Of a DNA stretch of 64,000 bases, positions 1 to 9,046 are shown in pieces. The stretch is taken from NCBI GenBank assembly GCA_036267155.1, contig DATAWP010000032.1:29008-93007 (forward strand), given 5' to 3'. The position numbers were made by a program, and so were the translations under genes. This DNA comes from PALSA-1353 sp036267155. Its GTDB lineage: Bacteria > Planctomycetota > Phycisphaerae > Tepidisphaerales > Tepidisphaeraceae. The stretch's first letter is position 1. Every line of letters starts with the position of its first letter. The notes under the pieces were generated by a model. It did not search any database and was not told where the DNA came from. It worked only from the letters and a program-made list of their open reading frames with translations.

Positions 1-2
1 GT

Positions 3-767
3 CGCAGCCAGGGCTACGTCCTCGCTGCCATCGCCGGTGGAGGGCTGCTTGGCTGTATCTGGCTCTTCCACGGAAGCGCCTGCTGGTGGGACTGCGCCGT
101 TCACTATGGAAGCATCCATTGGCCATACATGTTCATTGGCCCCACCAGCAATGTTCCCGCCGTCTTTGAGCTTCGTTTCGGCTGGGAAAAATCGATCGAT
201 CAGATCGCGTTCACGCTCCCCGCACTCCACGGCCATTGGCCCGGCATTATCTCCCGCCGATCCTGGTGGCCCGCGTTCGACCTTGATGTCACGGCAAAGA
301 TGGTGTTCGACACGATCTATGTCGTCCTGCTCATCGTCAGCGGAATCGCAATCGGCTTGCAGGCTCGCCGCAACGACCGGCGCGTTCTCGTCGCGTTCGT
401 CACGCCGTGGATCATGTTCTTCCTGTTCCCCGTGCAAATCCAGGAGCGATACCTGCTCTACGCGGCCGGCACCGCCGCCTGCTGCATCGGCAACAGCGTG
501 GGAACCGCTCTGCTGGGACTCTTGCTCACCGCCTTCAGCGTCATGATGCCCATGAAGATCCTGGTTGACATCCCCAGTTCCAATCTCGACCGCTTCGGCC
601 AGAATCTATCGCAAGCCATGCCCCTCATTTTTTCCCCCGACGCAGGCCACACCATACAGACCTATCTGGACGGCACCCAGCCCGACATCGCATGGGGCAT
701 CCTGGTGGTGGGACTGATCTTTCTGTATCTGTCATTGACGCCTTCGCGGCGAACGACCCTCAATTGA
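3..767 (+). CDS. GT-C-type membrane glycosyltransferase, C-terminal part (5' truncated by window edge)
   Basis: The frame is open from the left edge, so the true start lies outside the window; 254 residues are visible. It is a polytopic membrane protein with several hydrophobic segments (for example VVLLIVSGIAIGLQA and TALLGLLLTAFSVMM). The stretch PVQIQERYLLYAAG resembles the HERY-type motif in the C-terminal half of GT-C glycosyltransferases that use polyprenyl-phosphate sugars, which suggests transfer of a sugar across or at the inner membrane. The acceptor cannot be inferred. It is convergent with the flagellar cluster. Family assignment is moderate because the catalytic N-terminus is missing. 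Confidence 0.6.
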   Translation, partial: RSQGYVLAAIAGGGLLGCIWLFHGSACWWDCAVHYGSIHWPYMFIGPTSNVPAVFELRFGWEKSIDQIAFTLPALHGHWPGIISRRSWWPAFDLDVTAKMVFDTIYVVLLIVSGIAIGLQARRNDRRVLVAFVTPWIMFFLFPVQIQERYLLYAAGTAACCIGNSVGTALLGLLLTAFSVMMPMKILVDIPSSNLDRFGQNLSQAMPLIFSPDAGHTIQTYLDGTQPDIAWGILVVGLIFLYLSLTPSRRTTLN

Positions 768-888
768 TTTGGCTGAAACCAAGCGAGCGGATGCAAAGAA
801 TAATGATCGGTTACGATCTTCATGACGACCGACGGCGCCGGCGCGAATATAAGCAGGCATCGCCGCCGCGCACACCCTTCGCCGCTTT

Positions 889-2253
889 TCATGCCACCAG
901 ATCAAGCGGATCGCGGTCGCCGCGGACGCGGCGCCACATTCGGCGAAGCGTTTCGCGCCGCTGCTGCTCCTGCTGAGCGCCGCGGCCGTCGGGAGAGGAT
1001 TGTTGGCCATCGCCATCCTTGCTTTGACCGGAAGAACTGTCGGATGTCGAAGTCTGCTGAACGTGCAGCCGATCAACGCTCACGCCCTGCGTTTCCAGCG
1101 CGGTTTTCAATTGTGAGAGGCTATGGCTCAGAAGACGGGTGGCCTGGTCGTTGGAGGTTTCGAACGACGCGGACATGACGCCGTTTTCCATGCGGACCGT
1201 GATCTGCACGGCCCCCAGTTCCGGCGGCGTCAACGTGATATTCATCGTGCCGCCGGCGGGCAGCAGGCTCCCGCGGATCGCAGAGACGATCGAAGGCTGA
1301 TTCGCATCGGCAAATTGGGCGGCGGGCGGTTGTGGAGTCGGCGTAGCGGCTTGGGCGGCGGCTGCCGCCGGCGATTGTGTGGGGGCCGGGGAATTCGCCA
1401 GCAACTGTGTAACAGGCGAAGGGGCCGGATCAATGGGCGCCGCAGTTTTTCCCTTGTCGGGCAACTGAACCGCCATCTGCGCGGCGGCGCCGGCGGCCTG
1501 CGAACCCGCGCCGGCGTCGGCCTGGGAGTTCGATGCGCCGGCATTCGAATTCTCGGATTTGAACGGGGAGACGTTGGGCTTCTTCGTGGCCGGATTCCCG
1601 CCGGGGACATCGGTTGCATCGTCTACCGTCGGATCGAGCGGCGATACCGTGGCGACGTGCGTCGCCGGCTGTTGCGACGCCGCGGCCGCCGCCAGGAGCA
1701 TCGCCGGGTCGGCCGAGGTTTGCTCGGAGGACGAGGATTTGGCATCGGCCGATTTGGATTTGGAGGACGTGCCTGTTCCCGCGGCATTGGCGGCCGCGGC
1801 CGGCAGCGATGCAGAGGTGGCGGCGCCCGGATGGGCCTTCGCACGGATCGCCTTGACTTTGGCGGCCAGCGCGGCCTGGTCCGCGTCGGCGCCCGCCGCC
1901 GCGGCTGCTTCCGCTAATTCGCTGGATTGCGCTTGCGTCGCGGCGGTTTCCGTCTCCGTCTCAGTCTCGGTCGTTGAATCGGGAGATTTCTGGCGCTTCT
2001 GCTGGGCGTCGCCTTGGGTTTTCGTTTTTGCCTGAGTCGAATCCGTTTGGGATTTCTCAGCCGTCGCGCCGACCGGGGCGTTGCTCGTTGCCGGATTGGA
2101 CGGGCTCTGCTTCGTCCCCGCGCTCCCTGGCTTTGATTTAGCCTGGCTCAGCTTCTGGGAAAAATCCGTGTCGTCGCTCGGGCTGGTGGAATTGGACGAG
2201 CTGGACGAGGACGGCGGCGGCGGACTCGGCTGAATGTTCAAGAGCATGTTCAT
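889..2253 (-). CDS. fliK: Flagellar hook-length control protein FliK
   Basis: The 454-residue protein has a long low-complexity N-terminal two thirds rich in Ala, Ser, Pro, Gln and Thr, as is usual for the molecular-ruler part of FliK. The C-terminal Flg_hook domain is at about 330-410, with the family signature TLTPPELGAVQITVRMENG followed by a helix ending LKTALETQGVSVDRLHV. FliK is secreted during hook assembly and switches the export gate from hook to filament substrates. The ATG overlaps the stop of the upstream motE-like gene by 4 bases, so translation is probably coupled. It is the last gene of the run. A short run of Thr-Glu dipeptides lies near residue 95. Confidence 0.9.
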   Translation of the reverse strand: MNMLLNIQPSPPPPSSSSSSNSTSPSDDTDFSQKLSQAKSKPGSAGTKQSPSNPATSNAPVGATAEKSQTDSTQAKTKTQGDAQQKRQKSPDSTTETETETETAATQAQSSELAEAAAAAGADADQAALAAKVKAIRAKAHPGAATSASLPAAAANAAGTGTSSKSKSADAKSSSSEQTSADPAMLLAAAAASQQPATHVATVSPLDPTVDDATDVPGGNPATKKPNVSPFKSENSNAGASNSQADAGAGSQAAGAAAQMAVQLPDKGKTAAPIDPAPSPVTQLLANSPAPTQSPAAAAAQAATPTPQPPAAQFADANQPSIVSAIRGSLLPAGGTMNITLTPPELGAVQITVRMENGVMSASFETSNDQATRLLSHSLSQLKTALETQGVSVDRLHVQQTSTSDSSSGQSKDGDGQQSSPDGRGAQQEQQRRETLRRMWRRVRGDRDPLDLVA

Positions 2254-2924
2254 GATTGCTTTCCGTCGGTTGTCGAGACCTGGGCCTGTCGGATGCGCTC
2301 CAGGACCCTTTCGATAAAGGCAGTTTCGTCAGGTGTCTTAAATTCCTTGATTATTTTCCCGGCCGTGCGGGTATCCATGGCCTGGAGATACTGCTGAACC
2401 GTCTGTTCGCTGAGATTCATGAAAATGGATTTCACCTGCTTGGGCGGCATGGCGGTGTACAGGTCCAGACTGTCCTGGAAGCCGGTATCGCTCTGAAGCC
2501 GCTGGGCTTCCTGCTCTTTGTCCGCCAATTCCTTTTGGCGCTTATCCAAGGCGGCTCGGTCGGCGGCGAGCTTCTGGTTGGCCAGATCCACTTGCCGCTT
2601 CAAATCCATCAGCTCGCGCTGTCGTTGGTCCAGTTCCAGCATTTGGGCGTCAAAAGTTTTGCGGATGAAATCGACCTGCTCGATCACAGACTGGCCCGGA
2701 TGCCTGTCGAGGAGATTAGCCAGATTCATTGCCTGGTGGACGGGCGCTGCCGCGGTAGGCCGGGTGGTGGGAGCCGCGCCGGGGGGCGGGAAAAGGATTT
2801 CGCGAATCTTGGCGATTTTTGCTTTATTCACCCGGCCCGATTGGAACAAATATCCCACGCCGCCGCCGACCGCCAGAAAATTCAGCGCGAGCATGAGAAC
2901 CAGAAGGCTGAAAAGCTTTTTCAT
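2250..2924 (-). CDS. MotE-like flagellar coiled-coil protein with MgtE-N-like domain
   Basis: The 224-residue protein starts with an uncleaved-looking hydrophobic segment (LFSLLVLMLALNFLAVGGGVGYL). A long charged coiled coil follows at about 70-150, then a C-terminal domain with AMPPKQVKSIFMNLSEQTV, which resembles the MgtE intracellular N-domain found in FliG and in the motility chaperone MotE. The family helps assemble or stabilise the flagellar motor or stator. Position between fliJ and fliK supports this. Its ATG overlaps the fliJ stop by 4 bases. The functional label is by domain likeness; no enzymatic role is expected. Confidence 0.7.
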   Translation of the reverse strand: MKKLFSLLVLMLALNFLAVGGGVGYLFQSGRVNKAKIAKIREILFPPPGAAPTTRPTAAAPVHQAMNLANLLDRHPGQSVIEQVDFIRKTFDAQMLELDQRQRELMDLKRQVDLANQKLAADRAALDKRQKELADKEQEAQRLQSDTGFQDSLDLYTAMPPKQVKSIFMNLSEQTVQQYLQAMDTRTAGKIIKEFKTPDETAFIERVLERIRQAQVSTTDGKQS

Positions 2925-3436
2925 GCGGCCCCCAAGTCGGCATCACCGATTTCGGCGTCACCGAGTTCGGCGTCACCGAGTTCGGCGTCGCCGATTTGAT
3001 GATGCCCCAGCCGCATGGCGATTTCGTCCATTTCGAGCAGATCGCGGCGTTCGACCTCCTCGCGCCACCGGGCGAACCGCCGCTCGCGGAGTTTTCCGAG
3101 AATTTTCTTCTGCTTGGCGGCTTCCGCCAGGTTTCGCTGCGCTTTGTCGAGCTGAATCTGCACGCCCGACATTTTCTGGGCAATGCCCATGGCCTTGCGC
3201 TGCATCGCGAAAGCGTAACGGCGGTGGGCCGCGAGGAATGCCAGGTCGATGCGGCCGACCAGACGGTTCTGGCGCAGGTCCTCCTCGGCTGCCCGCACCG
3301 AGCCATCGAGGGCACGAAGCTCGGCGTCGAGTACAGCCATCTGAGTCTGGACCGTGGCCAGCTCGCGCTTGCGCTGCTGCTCCACATGCGTGCGCTGACG
3401 CAGAACCCCGTCAAGTTGAAAAACGAATTTGGGCAT
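2921..3436 (-). CDS. fliJ: Flagellar export protein FliJ
   Basis: The 171-residue protein is almost wholly a charged antiparallel coiled coil beginning KFVFQLDGVLRQRTHVEQQRKREL, typical of FliJ, the central stalk of the type III export ATPase that links FliI to FlhA. It follows fliI and precedes the motE-like gene, as in many flagellar operons. Oddity: the last 23 residues are a pentapeptide array (GDAEL, GDAEL, GDAEI, GDADL) encoded by 15-bp tandem repeats that are not part of the normal FliJ fold. The start ATG is 11 bases after the fliI stop. Confidence 0.85.
   Translation of the reverse strand: MPKFVFQLDGVLRQRTHVEQQRKRELATVQTQMAVLDAELRALDGSVRAAEEDLRQNRLVGRIDLAFLAAHRRYAFAMQRKAMGIAQKMSGVQIQLDKAQRNLAEAAKQKKILGKLRERRFARWREEVERRDLLEMDEIAMRLGHHQIGDAELGDAELGDAEIGDADLGAA
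2938..2997 (-). repeat. 15-bp tandem repeat, four units, in the 3' end of fliJ
   Basis: Four head-to-tail 15-base units (2938-2952, 2953-2967, 2968-2982, 2983-2997). The middle two are identical and the outer two differ at a few bases. They encode the C-terminal GDAxL pentapeptide array of FliJ. The unit length preserves the reading frame. Confidence 0.9.
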
Positions 3437-3447
3437 GCTCGCCTAGT

Positions 3448-4824
3448 TCATTTCGCCGCTGCGGCCGCGGGCTTGGCCTTCTGCGCCTGTGCCCGCAACG
3501 CCTTTTCCAATTGTTCGATCCAGGCGGACAGTTCCGCCAATTGACGAACCGATTGCTCCAGTTTCAACGGGGCCGCGGCGTCCTGTTGAAGGAACTGCAC
3601 AATTCGCGGCCGGGCCTGGACGGCCACGTCGAATTCCAGGTTGGTTCCCGGGACGTACGCGCCGATATTCACGAGGTCTTCGATGTCCTGGTAAATGGCC
3701 GTCAGACCGAGAACACGTTTGATCTGGCGCGATTGCTCGGAATGCACGACATCGCCGCGGACGCGGCTGATGCTTTGCAGCACGTCGATCGCGGGATAAT
3801 GGCCGCGATTCGCCAGCGGCCGGCTCAGCCAGATATGGCCATCGACAATACCTTTGACCGCGTCGGGGATCGGCTCGTTGAAATCGTCCCCTTCAACCAG
3901 CACGGTATAAAACCCCGTGATGGAACCGCGCTGGCTCCGTCCGGCTCGCTCGAGAATTTGCGGGAGCAACGAAAAAACGCTCGGCGGATAACCGCGCGTC
4001 GCCGGAGGCTCGCGCGCTGCCAGACCAATCTGCCGCTGGGCGTGGCACAAGCGGGTCATGGAATCGACCAGCAGCAGAACGTTCATCCCCTCGTCCCGGA
4101 AATACTCGGCGATGGTGCAGGCAACTTTCACGCTGCGCACGCGAAGCAGCGGGGCCTCGTCGCCGGTGCTGACGACGATGACGCATTTTTTCAGGCCCTC
4201 TTCGCAGAGAATCTTCTGGAGGAATTCCTGGACTTCTCGGCCGCGCTCGCCAACCAGCGCCACGACCGAAACGTCCGCGCTGGTGTGTTTGGCGATCTGC
4301 CCCAGCAACGTGCTTTTACCCACGCCGGGGCCGGAGAAGATCCCCATGCGCTGGCCAAGTCCACAGGTGTGCAAAGCGTCGATGGACCGAACGCTGGTGC
4401 TGATCGGCTGGTCGATGTTGACGCGCGACATCGCTTCGACGGAGCGGGCGTCGATGCGGCGGCGCGTTCCCATGGGCAGCGGCGCCTTGTGATCGATCGG
4501 CTCGCCAAGTCCGTTCAGAACCCGACCGAGCAGGCGATGCGTGCAATTGATGGTCGGCGCGGCGCTGAGATTCTCGACCCGGTCGCCGCGGGAAACGCCG
4601 CCCGCGCCGTCCAGGGCCATCAGCAGCGTGCGGTCGTGTTGGAATCCGATCACTTCGGCGATCGATCCCTTGCCGCCGTAGCTCGTAATGCGGCACAAAG
4701 ACCCCACCGGCAAAGTGAGATCGCTCGCCTCGATGGTCAGGCCGCCGACGGCCTGAACCTGCCCGATCACGCGATACGGCAAAGCCGATTCGACGGCATC
4801 AACCTGCGAACCCAGGTAGATCAC
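3448..4824 (-). CDS. fliI: Flagellum-specific ATPase FliI
   Basis: The 458-residue protein is colinear with FliI. It has Walker A GPGVGKST at 165-172, the following VVALVGERGREVQEF segment, and a Walker B-like NVLLLVDSMTR near 250. It forms the hexameric ATPase that energises and unfolds export substrates at the flagellar type III gate. The ATG overlaps the fliH stop by 4 bases (ATGA), so FliH and FliI are probably made in coupled fashion. Length matches the family (about 440-460). Confidence 0.97.
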   Translation of the reverse strand: MIYLGSQVDAVESALPYRVIGQVQAVGGLTIEASDLTLPVGSLCRITSYGGKGSIAEVIGFQHDRTLLMALDGAGGVSRGDRVENLSAAPTINCTHRLLGRVLNGLGEPIDHKAPLPMGTRRRIDARSVEAMSRVNIDQPISTSVRSIDALHTCGLGQRMGIFSGPGVGKSTLLGQIAKHTSADVSVVALVGERGREVQEFLQKILCEEGLKKCVIVVSTGDEAPLLRVRSVKVACTIAEYFRDEGMNVLLLVDSMTRLCHAQRQIGLAAREPPATRGYPPSVFSLLPQILERAGRSQRGSITGFYTVLVEGDDFNEPIPDAVKGIVDGHIWLSRPLANRGHYPAIDVLQSISRVRGDVVHSEQSRQIKRVLGLTAIYQDIEDLVNIGAYVPGTNLEFDVAVQARPRIVQFLQQDAAAPLKLEQSVRQLAELSAWIEQLEKALRAQAQKAKPAAAAAK

Positions 4825-5525
4825 GTGACCTCCGCGCGTCGATCCGGCAAAACTTCGGTGACGAGCCGGTCAAGCTGTGCGTCGAGATCGCCGTCGATCT
4901 GGCCATGCGCGGTGAAGACGCGCGCCCCACCGGCGCCGATCGCCGGGTCAGCGACCAGATCGACGTGCTTCAGATGCGGCCACGCAAGGCGAAGATTGGG
5001 CAACTCGCCTTCGAGCGTTTTCAATTGCGAAGGATTCACGGCAATCCGAACGTCCGCGGCGTGGACGGCGAGGGCGAGGGCTTCCCTCACGTTCGCGCAC
5101 ATGATCTGTGGATCGAGCGTCCCTTGACGCTTGGTCACCCGGCGCGAAATGCGGCAGGCGAGATCGACAACCTCGCCGATCACCTGGCTGTGAAGATGAT
5201 CCCGGCTGTCGTCGAGCTGGCGCACGATTTCGGTCAGGGCCGCGATGAGCTTGGTCATGGCCGCGCCGTGCTCGGCCAACGCCTGAGCGTGACCGGATTT
5301 TTTACCCTCTTCCAGTCCGTGGGCGTTGCCCAGACGGCGGCCTTCGGCCAAGCCGGCGGTGCGGGCCTCGTCTTTGATTTTCTGGGCTTCGGTTTGTGAC
5401 GCGGCGAGAATCTGCGCGGCCTGTCGCTGGGCGCGAAGGACGATGTTTCTCGCGGCCGCCTCGATATCCTGCATCGAAAAGGCGGCCACACTGAGCGGCG
5501 CGTCGGTGGATTTGATGAGGCCCAT
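4821..5525 (-). CDS. fliH: Flagellar assembly protein FliH
   Basis: The 234-residue protein has an Ala/Gln/Glu-rich coiled N-terminal half, including AEGRRLGNAHGLEEGKKSGH with the GxxxG-like spacing seen in FliH. The C-terminal half resembles V-type ATPase subunit E (TKRQGTLDPQIMCANVREAL). FliH is the peripheral-stalk regulator that binds FliI. Gene order fliG-fliH-fliI supports the call. The start ATG is 12 bases downstream of the fliG stop. Confidence 0.88.
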   Translation of the reverse strand: MGLIKSTDAPLSVAAFSMQDIEAAARNIVLRAQRQAAQILAASQTEAQKIKDEARTAGLAEGRRLGNAHGLEEGKKSGHAQALAEHGAAMTKLIAALTEIVRQLDDSRDHLHSQVIGEVVDLACRISRRVTKRQGTLDPQIMCANVREALALAVHAADVRIAVNPSQLKTLEGELPNLRLAWPHLKHVDLVADPAIGAGGARVFTAHGQIDGDLDAQLDRLVTEVLPDRRAEVT

Positions 5526-5537
5526 GGGAATCTCGGA

Positions 5538-6542
5538 TCAGACGACCATTTCTTTTTCGCCGCCGCGGCCGGCGATGATGATCTCGCCGGCATCTTCCAG
5601 GCGGCGAACGATATCGACAATTTTCTGCTGGGCCGCTTCCACGTCGCTCACGCGCACCGGGCCCATGTACTGCATGTCCTCCTGGATGAGCTGGGCGGCG
5701 CGCTCGGACATGTTCTTGAAAATTTTCTGCTTCAATTCTTCGCTGGCCGTCTTCAGCGCCAAAGCCAGCTCCTCGTTGTCCACTTCCTTCAGCACCGACT
5801 GAATGCCCTTGTCGTTGACCAGCAAAATGTCCTCGAAGACGAACATGAGCCGGCGAATCTGCTCGACCAAATCGGGGTCCTCGGCCTCCAGCCCTTCCAT
5901 GATCCCTTTCTCCGTCGAACGGTCGGCAAGGTTGAGAATCTCCGCCACCGTGTCCACGCCGCCAGCTTTCTCGAATGTCTGGCTCACGATGTCCGAGAGG
6001 CGGTGCTCCAGCCCGCGCTCCACTTCCTTGATGACCTCGGGATTGGTCTGCTCCATATTGGCAACGCGCTTGACGACCTCGATCTGCTTCTGGCTCGGCA
6101 GGCCAACGAGAATCTCGCTCGCCTTCTGCGGCGGAAGATGCGCCAGGATCAGCGCGATGGTCTGCGGATGTTCATCCTGAATAAAGGTCAGCAGGTTTTC
6201 GCTTTCGGCTTTCTGAAGGAACGAGAACGGGGTCGTCTGCACCTGTTGCGTCACCTGCTTGATGACGCGATTGGCGTCGTCGTCGCTCAAGGATTTGCGA
6301 ATCAAAGCCTTGGCGTATTCGAGGCCGCCTTCGCTCAGGTACGCGTTGGCCAGGGCGAGATTGTAGAATTCGCCGAAAATTTCCTTTCGGGTGTCGATGG
6401 CGATGTCGCCGAGGCCGGCGATTTCCCGACTGACTTCCTCGACCGCTTCGGGGGGGAGGCGTTTGAGAATTTCCGCCGCCTGCTCCTGGGTGAGCGAGAG
6501 AAGCAGAATCGCGGATTTGCGCACGCCGGAAAGTTCTGCCAT
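5538..6542 (-). CDS. fliG: Flagellar motor switch protein FliG
   Basis: The 334-residue protein is colinear with FliG. It has an N-terminal domain starting GVRKSAILLLSLTQEQAAEIL, the middle-domain EHPQ motif (LTFIQDEHPQTIALILAHLP), and a C-terminal domain with the charged torque helix (KEVDNEELALALKTASEELKQ). It sits on the cytoplasmic face of the MS ring and interacts with the stator and with FliM. It lies between fliF and fliH in the standard order. Confidence 0.97.
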   Translation of the reverse strand: MAELSGVRKSAILLLSLTQEQAAEILKRLPPEAVEEVSREIAGLGDIAIDTRKEIFGEFYNLALANAYLSEGGLEYAKALIRKSLSDDDANRVIKQVTQQVQTTPFSFLQKAESENLLTFIQDEHPQTIALILAHLPPQKASEILVGLPSQKQIEVVKRVANMEQTNPEVIKEVERGLEHRLSDIVSQTFEKAGGVDTVAEILNLADRSTEKGIMEGLEAEDPDLVEQIRRLMFVFEDILLVNDKGIQSVLKEVDNEELALALKTASEELKQKIFKNMSERAAQLIQEDMQYMGPVRVSDVEAAQQKIVDIVRRLEDAGEIIIAGRGGEKEMVV

Positions 6543-6581
6543 GGTCCCTCAGGGCCGGGTTTGGCCCCGGCCTCCTTTCCA

Positions 6582-8228
6582 TCATTGGTTGAGCCATCGC
6601 TTCACGAGATTGGCCGCGCCTTCGGGATTCGACGTCACCATCTCCTGGACTTGCTCGAGCATCTGCTGCGCCTTGACGGTTTCTTCATCCAGTTCCATGC
6701 CGTCCAGAGACGTGCTCTTCTCCGCGGCGTTACCAACCACCGATTCGTTGCCGTTGAGGGTTCGTTCCCCCTCACCGGGCGCGGCGTCAGCGGCGACAAC
6801 CGTCGCGGGCACGCCCTTGCGCACCATCATCGAAACCATGAAGAGGCTCAACGCGGCCAAAATACCCACGCCGATTTCCTTGCCGTGGCGGCCGATGGTG
6901 CCGCTCAGCGGCGCCGCGGCGGCCTGCTGCTCGACCGGGGCTTCGGGCGGCATCTCGTCGCTGTACGAGCCGACGTATAACGCGTCGTCTGTCGGAACCG
7001 GAGCGCATCCCTTGATCGCGCTGCGAATTTGCGCCAGTTGCGTGGCGATGTACGTCGTCATCGCGCTCGGATCGTCCGGGTCTTTTCCGCCGTTCTCGTT
7101 CTTGTACGCCTGGACGAAATAGCTGCGCGGAACGCGCACGGAAGCCGCCAGAAGCGTCGCGTCTCCGGGACCCTGCTTGATGACCTCATCCTGCTTGGTG
7201 TGATCGGTGTCGAAGTCGGACTTGTCGTCGGTGCTGGTGGATCCGCCGCCTCCCCCCCCGCCGGACGCCAGCGACATTCCGGTGTTGGGAACCGCCCCGG
7301 CCTCCTCCTGTTGCGCCGCGGGTTCGGCAGTCTGTTCATCGTCGGTTTCTTCGCTGTGCGTGGGAATCGAGACGACCTGCTTAGGATCGATCGTGTGTTT
7401 GGTGGTCATCGTCTGGGCCGTATTCACCTTGACGCTGACGCTGACGATCGCGCCGCGCACATCCTGCAAACCCTGGAGAATTTGATTGCGATAATGGTCT
7501 TCCCACTGTTGCTGAAGCTCAACGTTGTCATCATCCCCGCCCACGCCGTCATCAGACCGATCCTTGACGGCGAAGGGAACGCCGTCGATGACGACGTTGA
7601 TCCTGCTTCGCGCCAATCCGGCCTGCGCGCCGCTGACGACATCGGCGGCGGATTCGGCGAGTTGGCGGCGGCTGGCGCCGCTGTTGCGGCTGGTGCTCAA
7701 CGTGACGGTGGCCACGGGCTCGACTTCATTGCCGTCAAGCCCGCGATCGGTGGTGGGGTCGATCACCACGGCCGCATCCTGCACGCCCGGAAATCTGCGG
7801 ATGACCGATGCCAGCGTCCGCTCCTTGGCATCCAGAAACATCTTGTCGGTTTTGTCCGGCGGATCGAGCCAATTCATCTGCTTGATGACTTCATCAAACC
7901 CCGTGTCGAAATTCCGCGGCAGGGCCTGCGAGTAACCGAGAGTCGCCAGGACTTCCAACCTTCGGTCGGCCGGGACGTACACCCTGTCGCCAACGAGTTT
8001 GTACGCAATCTGCTGCCCCTGCAGGCTGGTGGTGATCTGGCCAATCTCGTCCTGGGACATGGACTGATCGAGCAGCGGCGACATTTCCGGCACGGCGGCC
8101 CAATGCGCCCACCAAAGCATGGTCATCACCATGATGGCGAGTAGCGAGGCGACCAGCATCTTCTGCGTAGCCGAGAGACCCGCGAGCTGCTCCTGAATGC
8201 GCGTGATTTGAGCTTTGAGGAATTCCAT
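6582..8228 (-). CDS. fliF: Flagellar MS-ring protein FliF
   Basis: The 548-residue protein has an N-terminal membrane segment (MLVASLLAIMVMTMLWWAHW) and a second one near 445 (IGVGILAALSLFMVSMMV). They flank the large periplasmic ring-forming region with the YscJ/FliF domain (MSQDEIGQITTSLQGQQIAY). A Ser/Gly-rich insertion with an eight-residue-scale glycine run lies near residue 315. The C-terminal tail (AQQMLEQVQEMVTSNPEGAA) is the FliG-binding end. FliF forms the membrane base on which motor and export gate assemble. Confidence 0.96.
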   Translation of the reverse strand: MEFLKAQITRIQEQLAGLSATQKMLVASLLAIMVMTMLWWAHWAAVPEMSPLLDQSMSQDEIGQITTSLQGQQIAYKLVGDRVYVPADRRLEVLATLGYSQALPRNFDTGFDEVIKQMNWLDPPDKTDKMFLDAKERTLASVIRRFPGVQDAAVVIDPTTDRGLDGNEVEPVATVTLSTSRNSGASRRQLAESAADVVSGAQAGLARSRINVVIDGVPFAVKDRSDDGVGGDDDNVELQQQWEDHYRNQILQGLQDVRGAIVSVSVKVNTAQTMTTKHTIDPKQVVSIPTHSEETDDEQTAEPAAQQEEAGAVPNTGMSLASGGGGGGGSTSTDDKSDFDTDHTKQDEVIKQGPGDATLLAASVRVPRSYFVQAYKNENGGKDPDDPSAMTTYIATQLAQIRSAIKGCAPVPTDDALYVGSYSDEMPPEAPVEQQAAAAPLSGTIGRHGKEIGVGILAALSLFMVSMMVRKGVPATVVAADAAPGEGERTLNGNESVVGNAAEKSTSLDGMELDEETVKAQQMLEQVQEMVTSNPEGAANLVKRWLNQ

Positions 8229-8315
8229 CGCTCAGCCCTCCATGGCCGAGTAAATCGCGTCCTGCGAAGTTGCGATATTTAAACCATGCCGAACGCCAAA
8301 AAGCAATCGCGCATC

Positions 8316-8624
8316 TCATAGTGAAATCTGCTTGATCTCTTCGTACGCATCCATGAGCTTTGTGCGAATCGCCAACAGTGTTTTGAAAGCCAGATCTGAT
8401 TTCTCGACGGCGTTCATGACGCCGGTGACGTTTTCGCTTTGGCCCGTGGCCACATCGTTGACCGCCTGGGTGGCATCCTGCTGAAGCTTGGAGACCTCGT
8501 CCACGCTTTTTTTCAGCATGTCGGCAAAGCTCGAACCGCCCGTTGCGCCGGTGGACGACGACTGACCCGGCGACTGTGTGATGCCGGTTACATTGCCGAG
8601 GTTGTTCGCGGGTCCCTGTATCAT
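8316..8624 (-). CDS. fliE: Flagellar hook-basal body protein FliE
   Basis: The 102-residue protein has the FliE pattern: SFADMLKKSVDEVSKLQQDA followed by VMNAVEKSDLAFKTLLAIRTKLMDAYEEI. FliE joins the MS ring to the rod. Length matches the family. It lies between flgC and fliF in the usual order. The gap of 87 bases to fliF is the largest within this half of the cluster. Confidence 0.93.
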   Translation of the reverse strand: MIQGPANNLGNVTGITQSPGQSSSTGATGGSSFADMLKKSVDEVSKLQQDATQAVNDVATGQSENVTGVMNAVEKSDLAFKTLLAIRTKLMDAYEEIKQISL

Positions 8625-8638
8625 CGCTTATCGCCGCA

Positions 8639-9043
8639 TTATGCCAAGAGCCGCAGGCTGGAATTGAACATCGACTTTGCCGTGTCCATCATCGTGACGT
8701 TCGCTTCGTAAGCTCGCGAGGCTTCCAGCGCGTTGACGAATTCGACGGCCAGATCGACATTGGGATAGCTGACGTATCCGTTCTTGTCGGCGTCGGGATT
8801 GCCCGGATCAAAACGCTTGGGCAGCGGCGACATGTCCTTTTGGACCGACTGAACGTGAACGCCGGGAAGTTTTGGATTGCCGGCCTCGCCGGGGGCGAGA
8901 ACCACAAACCGCCGGCGATAGGGATTGGGTTTGCCGTCGGCGTCGCGCTCGGTATTGATGTTGGCGATGTTTCCCGCGATGGTGTCCAGGCGGACGCGCT
9001 GAGCCGTCAATCCGCTGGCGCCCATGTCTAGAATGTCAAACAT
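8639..9043 (-). CDS. flgC: Flagellar proximal rod protein FlgC
   Basis: The 134-residue rod protein has the N-terminal motif ASGLTAQRVRLDTIAGNIAN, shared by axial proteins. The C-terminal helix (VEFVNALEASRAYEANVTMM) is diagnostic of FlgC. It assembles with FlgB and FlgF as proximal rod. It starts 3 bases after the flgB stop. Confidence 0.95.
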   Translation of the reverse strand: MFDILDMGASGLTAQRVRLDTIAGNIANINTERDADGKPNPYRRRFVVLAPGEAGNPKLPGVHVQSVQKDMSPLPKRFDPGNPDADKNGYVSYPNVDLAVEFVNALEASRAYEANVTMMDTAKSMFNSSLRLLA

Positions 9044-9046
9044 GGT

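Noticed and set aside
2518..5127. 869-codon plus-strand frame opposite fliH-fliI-fliJ
   Set aside because: It runs antisense to well-recognised flagellar genes, has Arg/Ala/Pro-rich composition and no domain; it is a GC-rich shadow.
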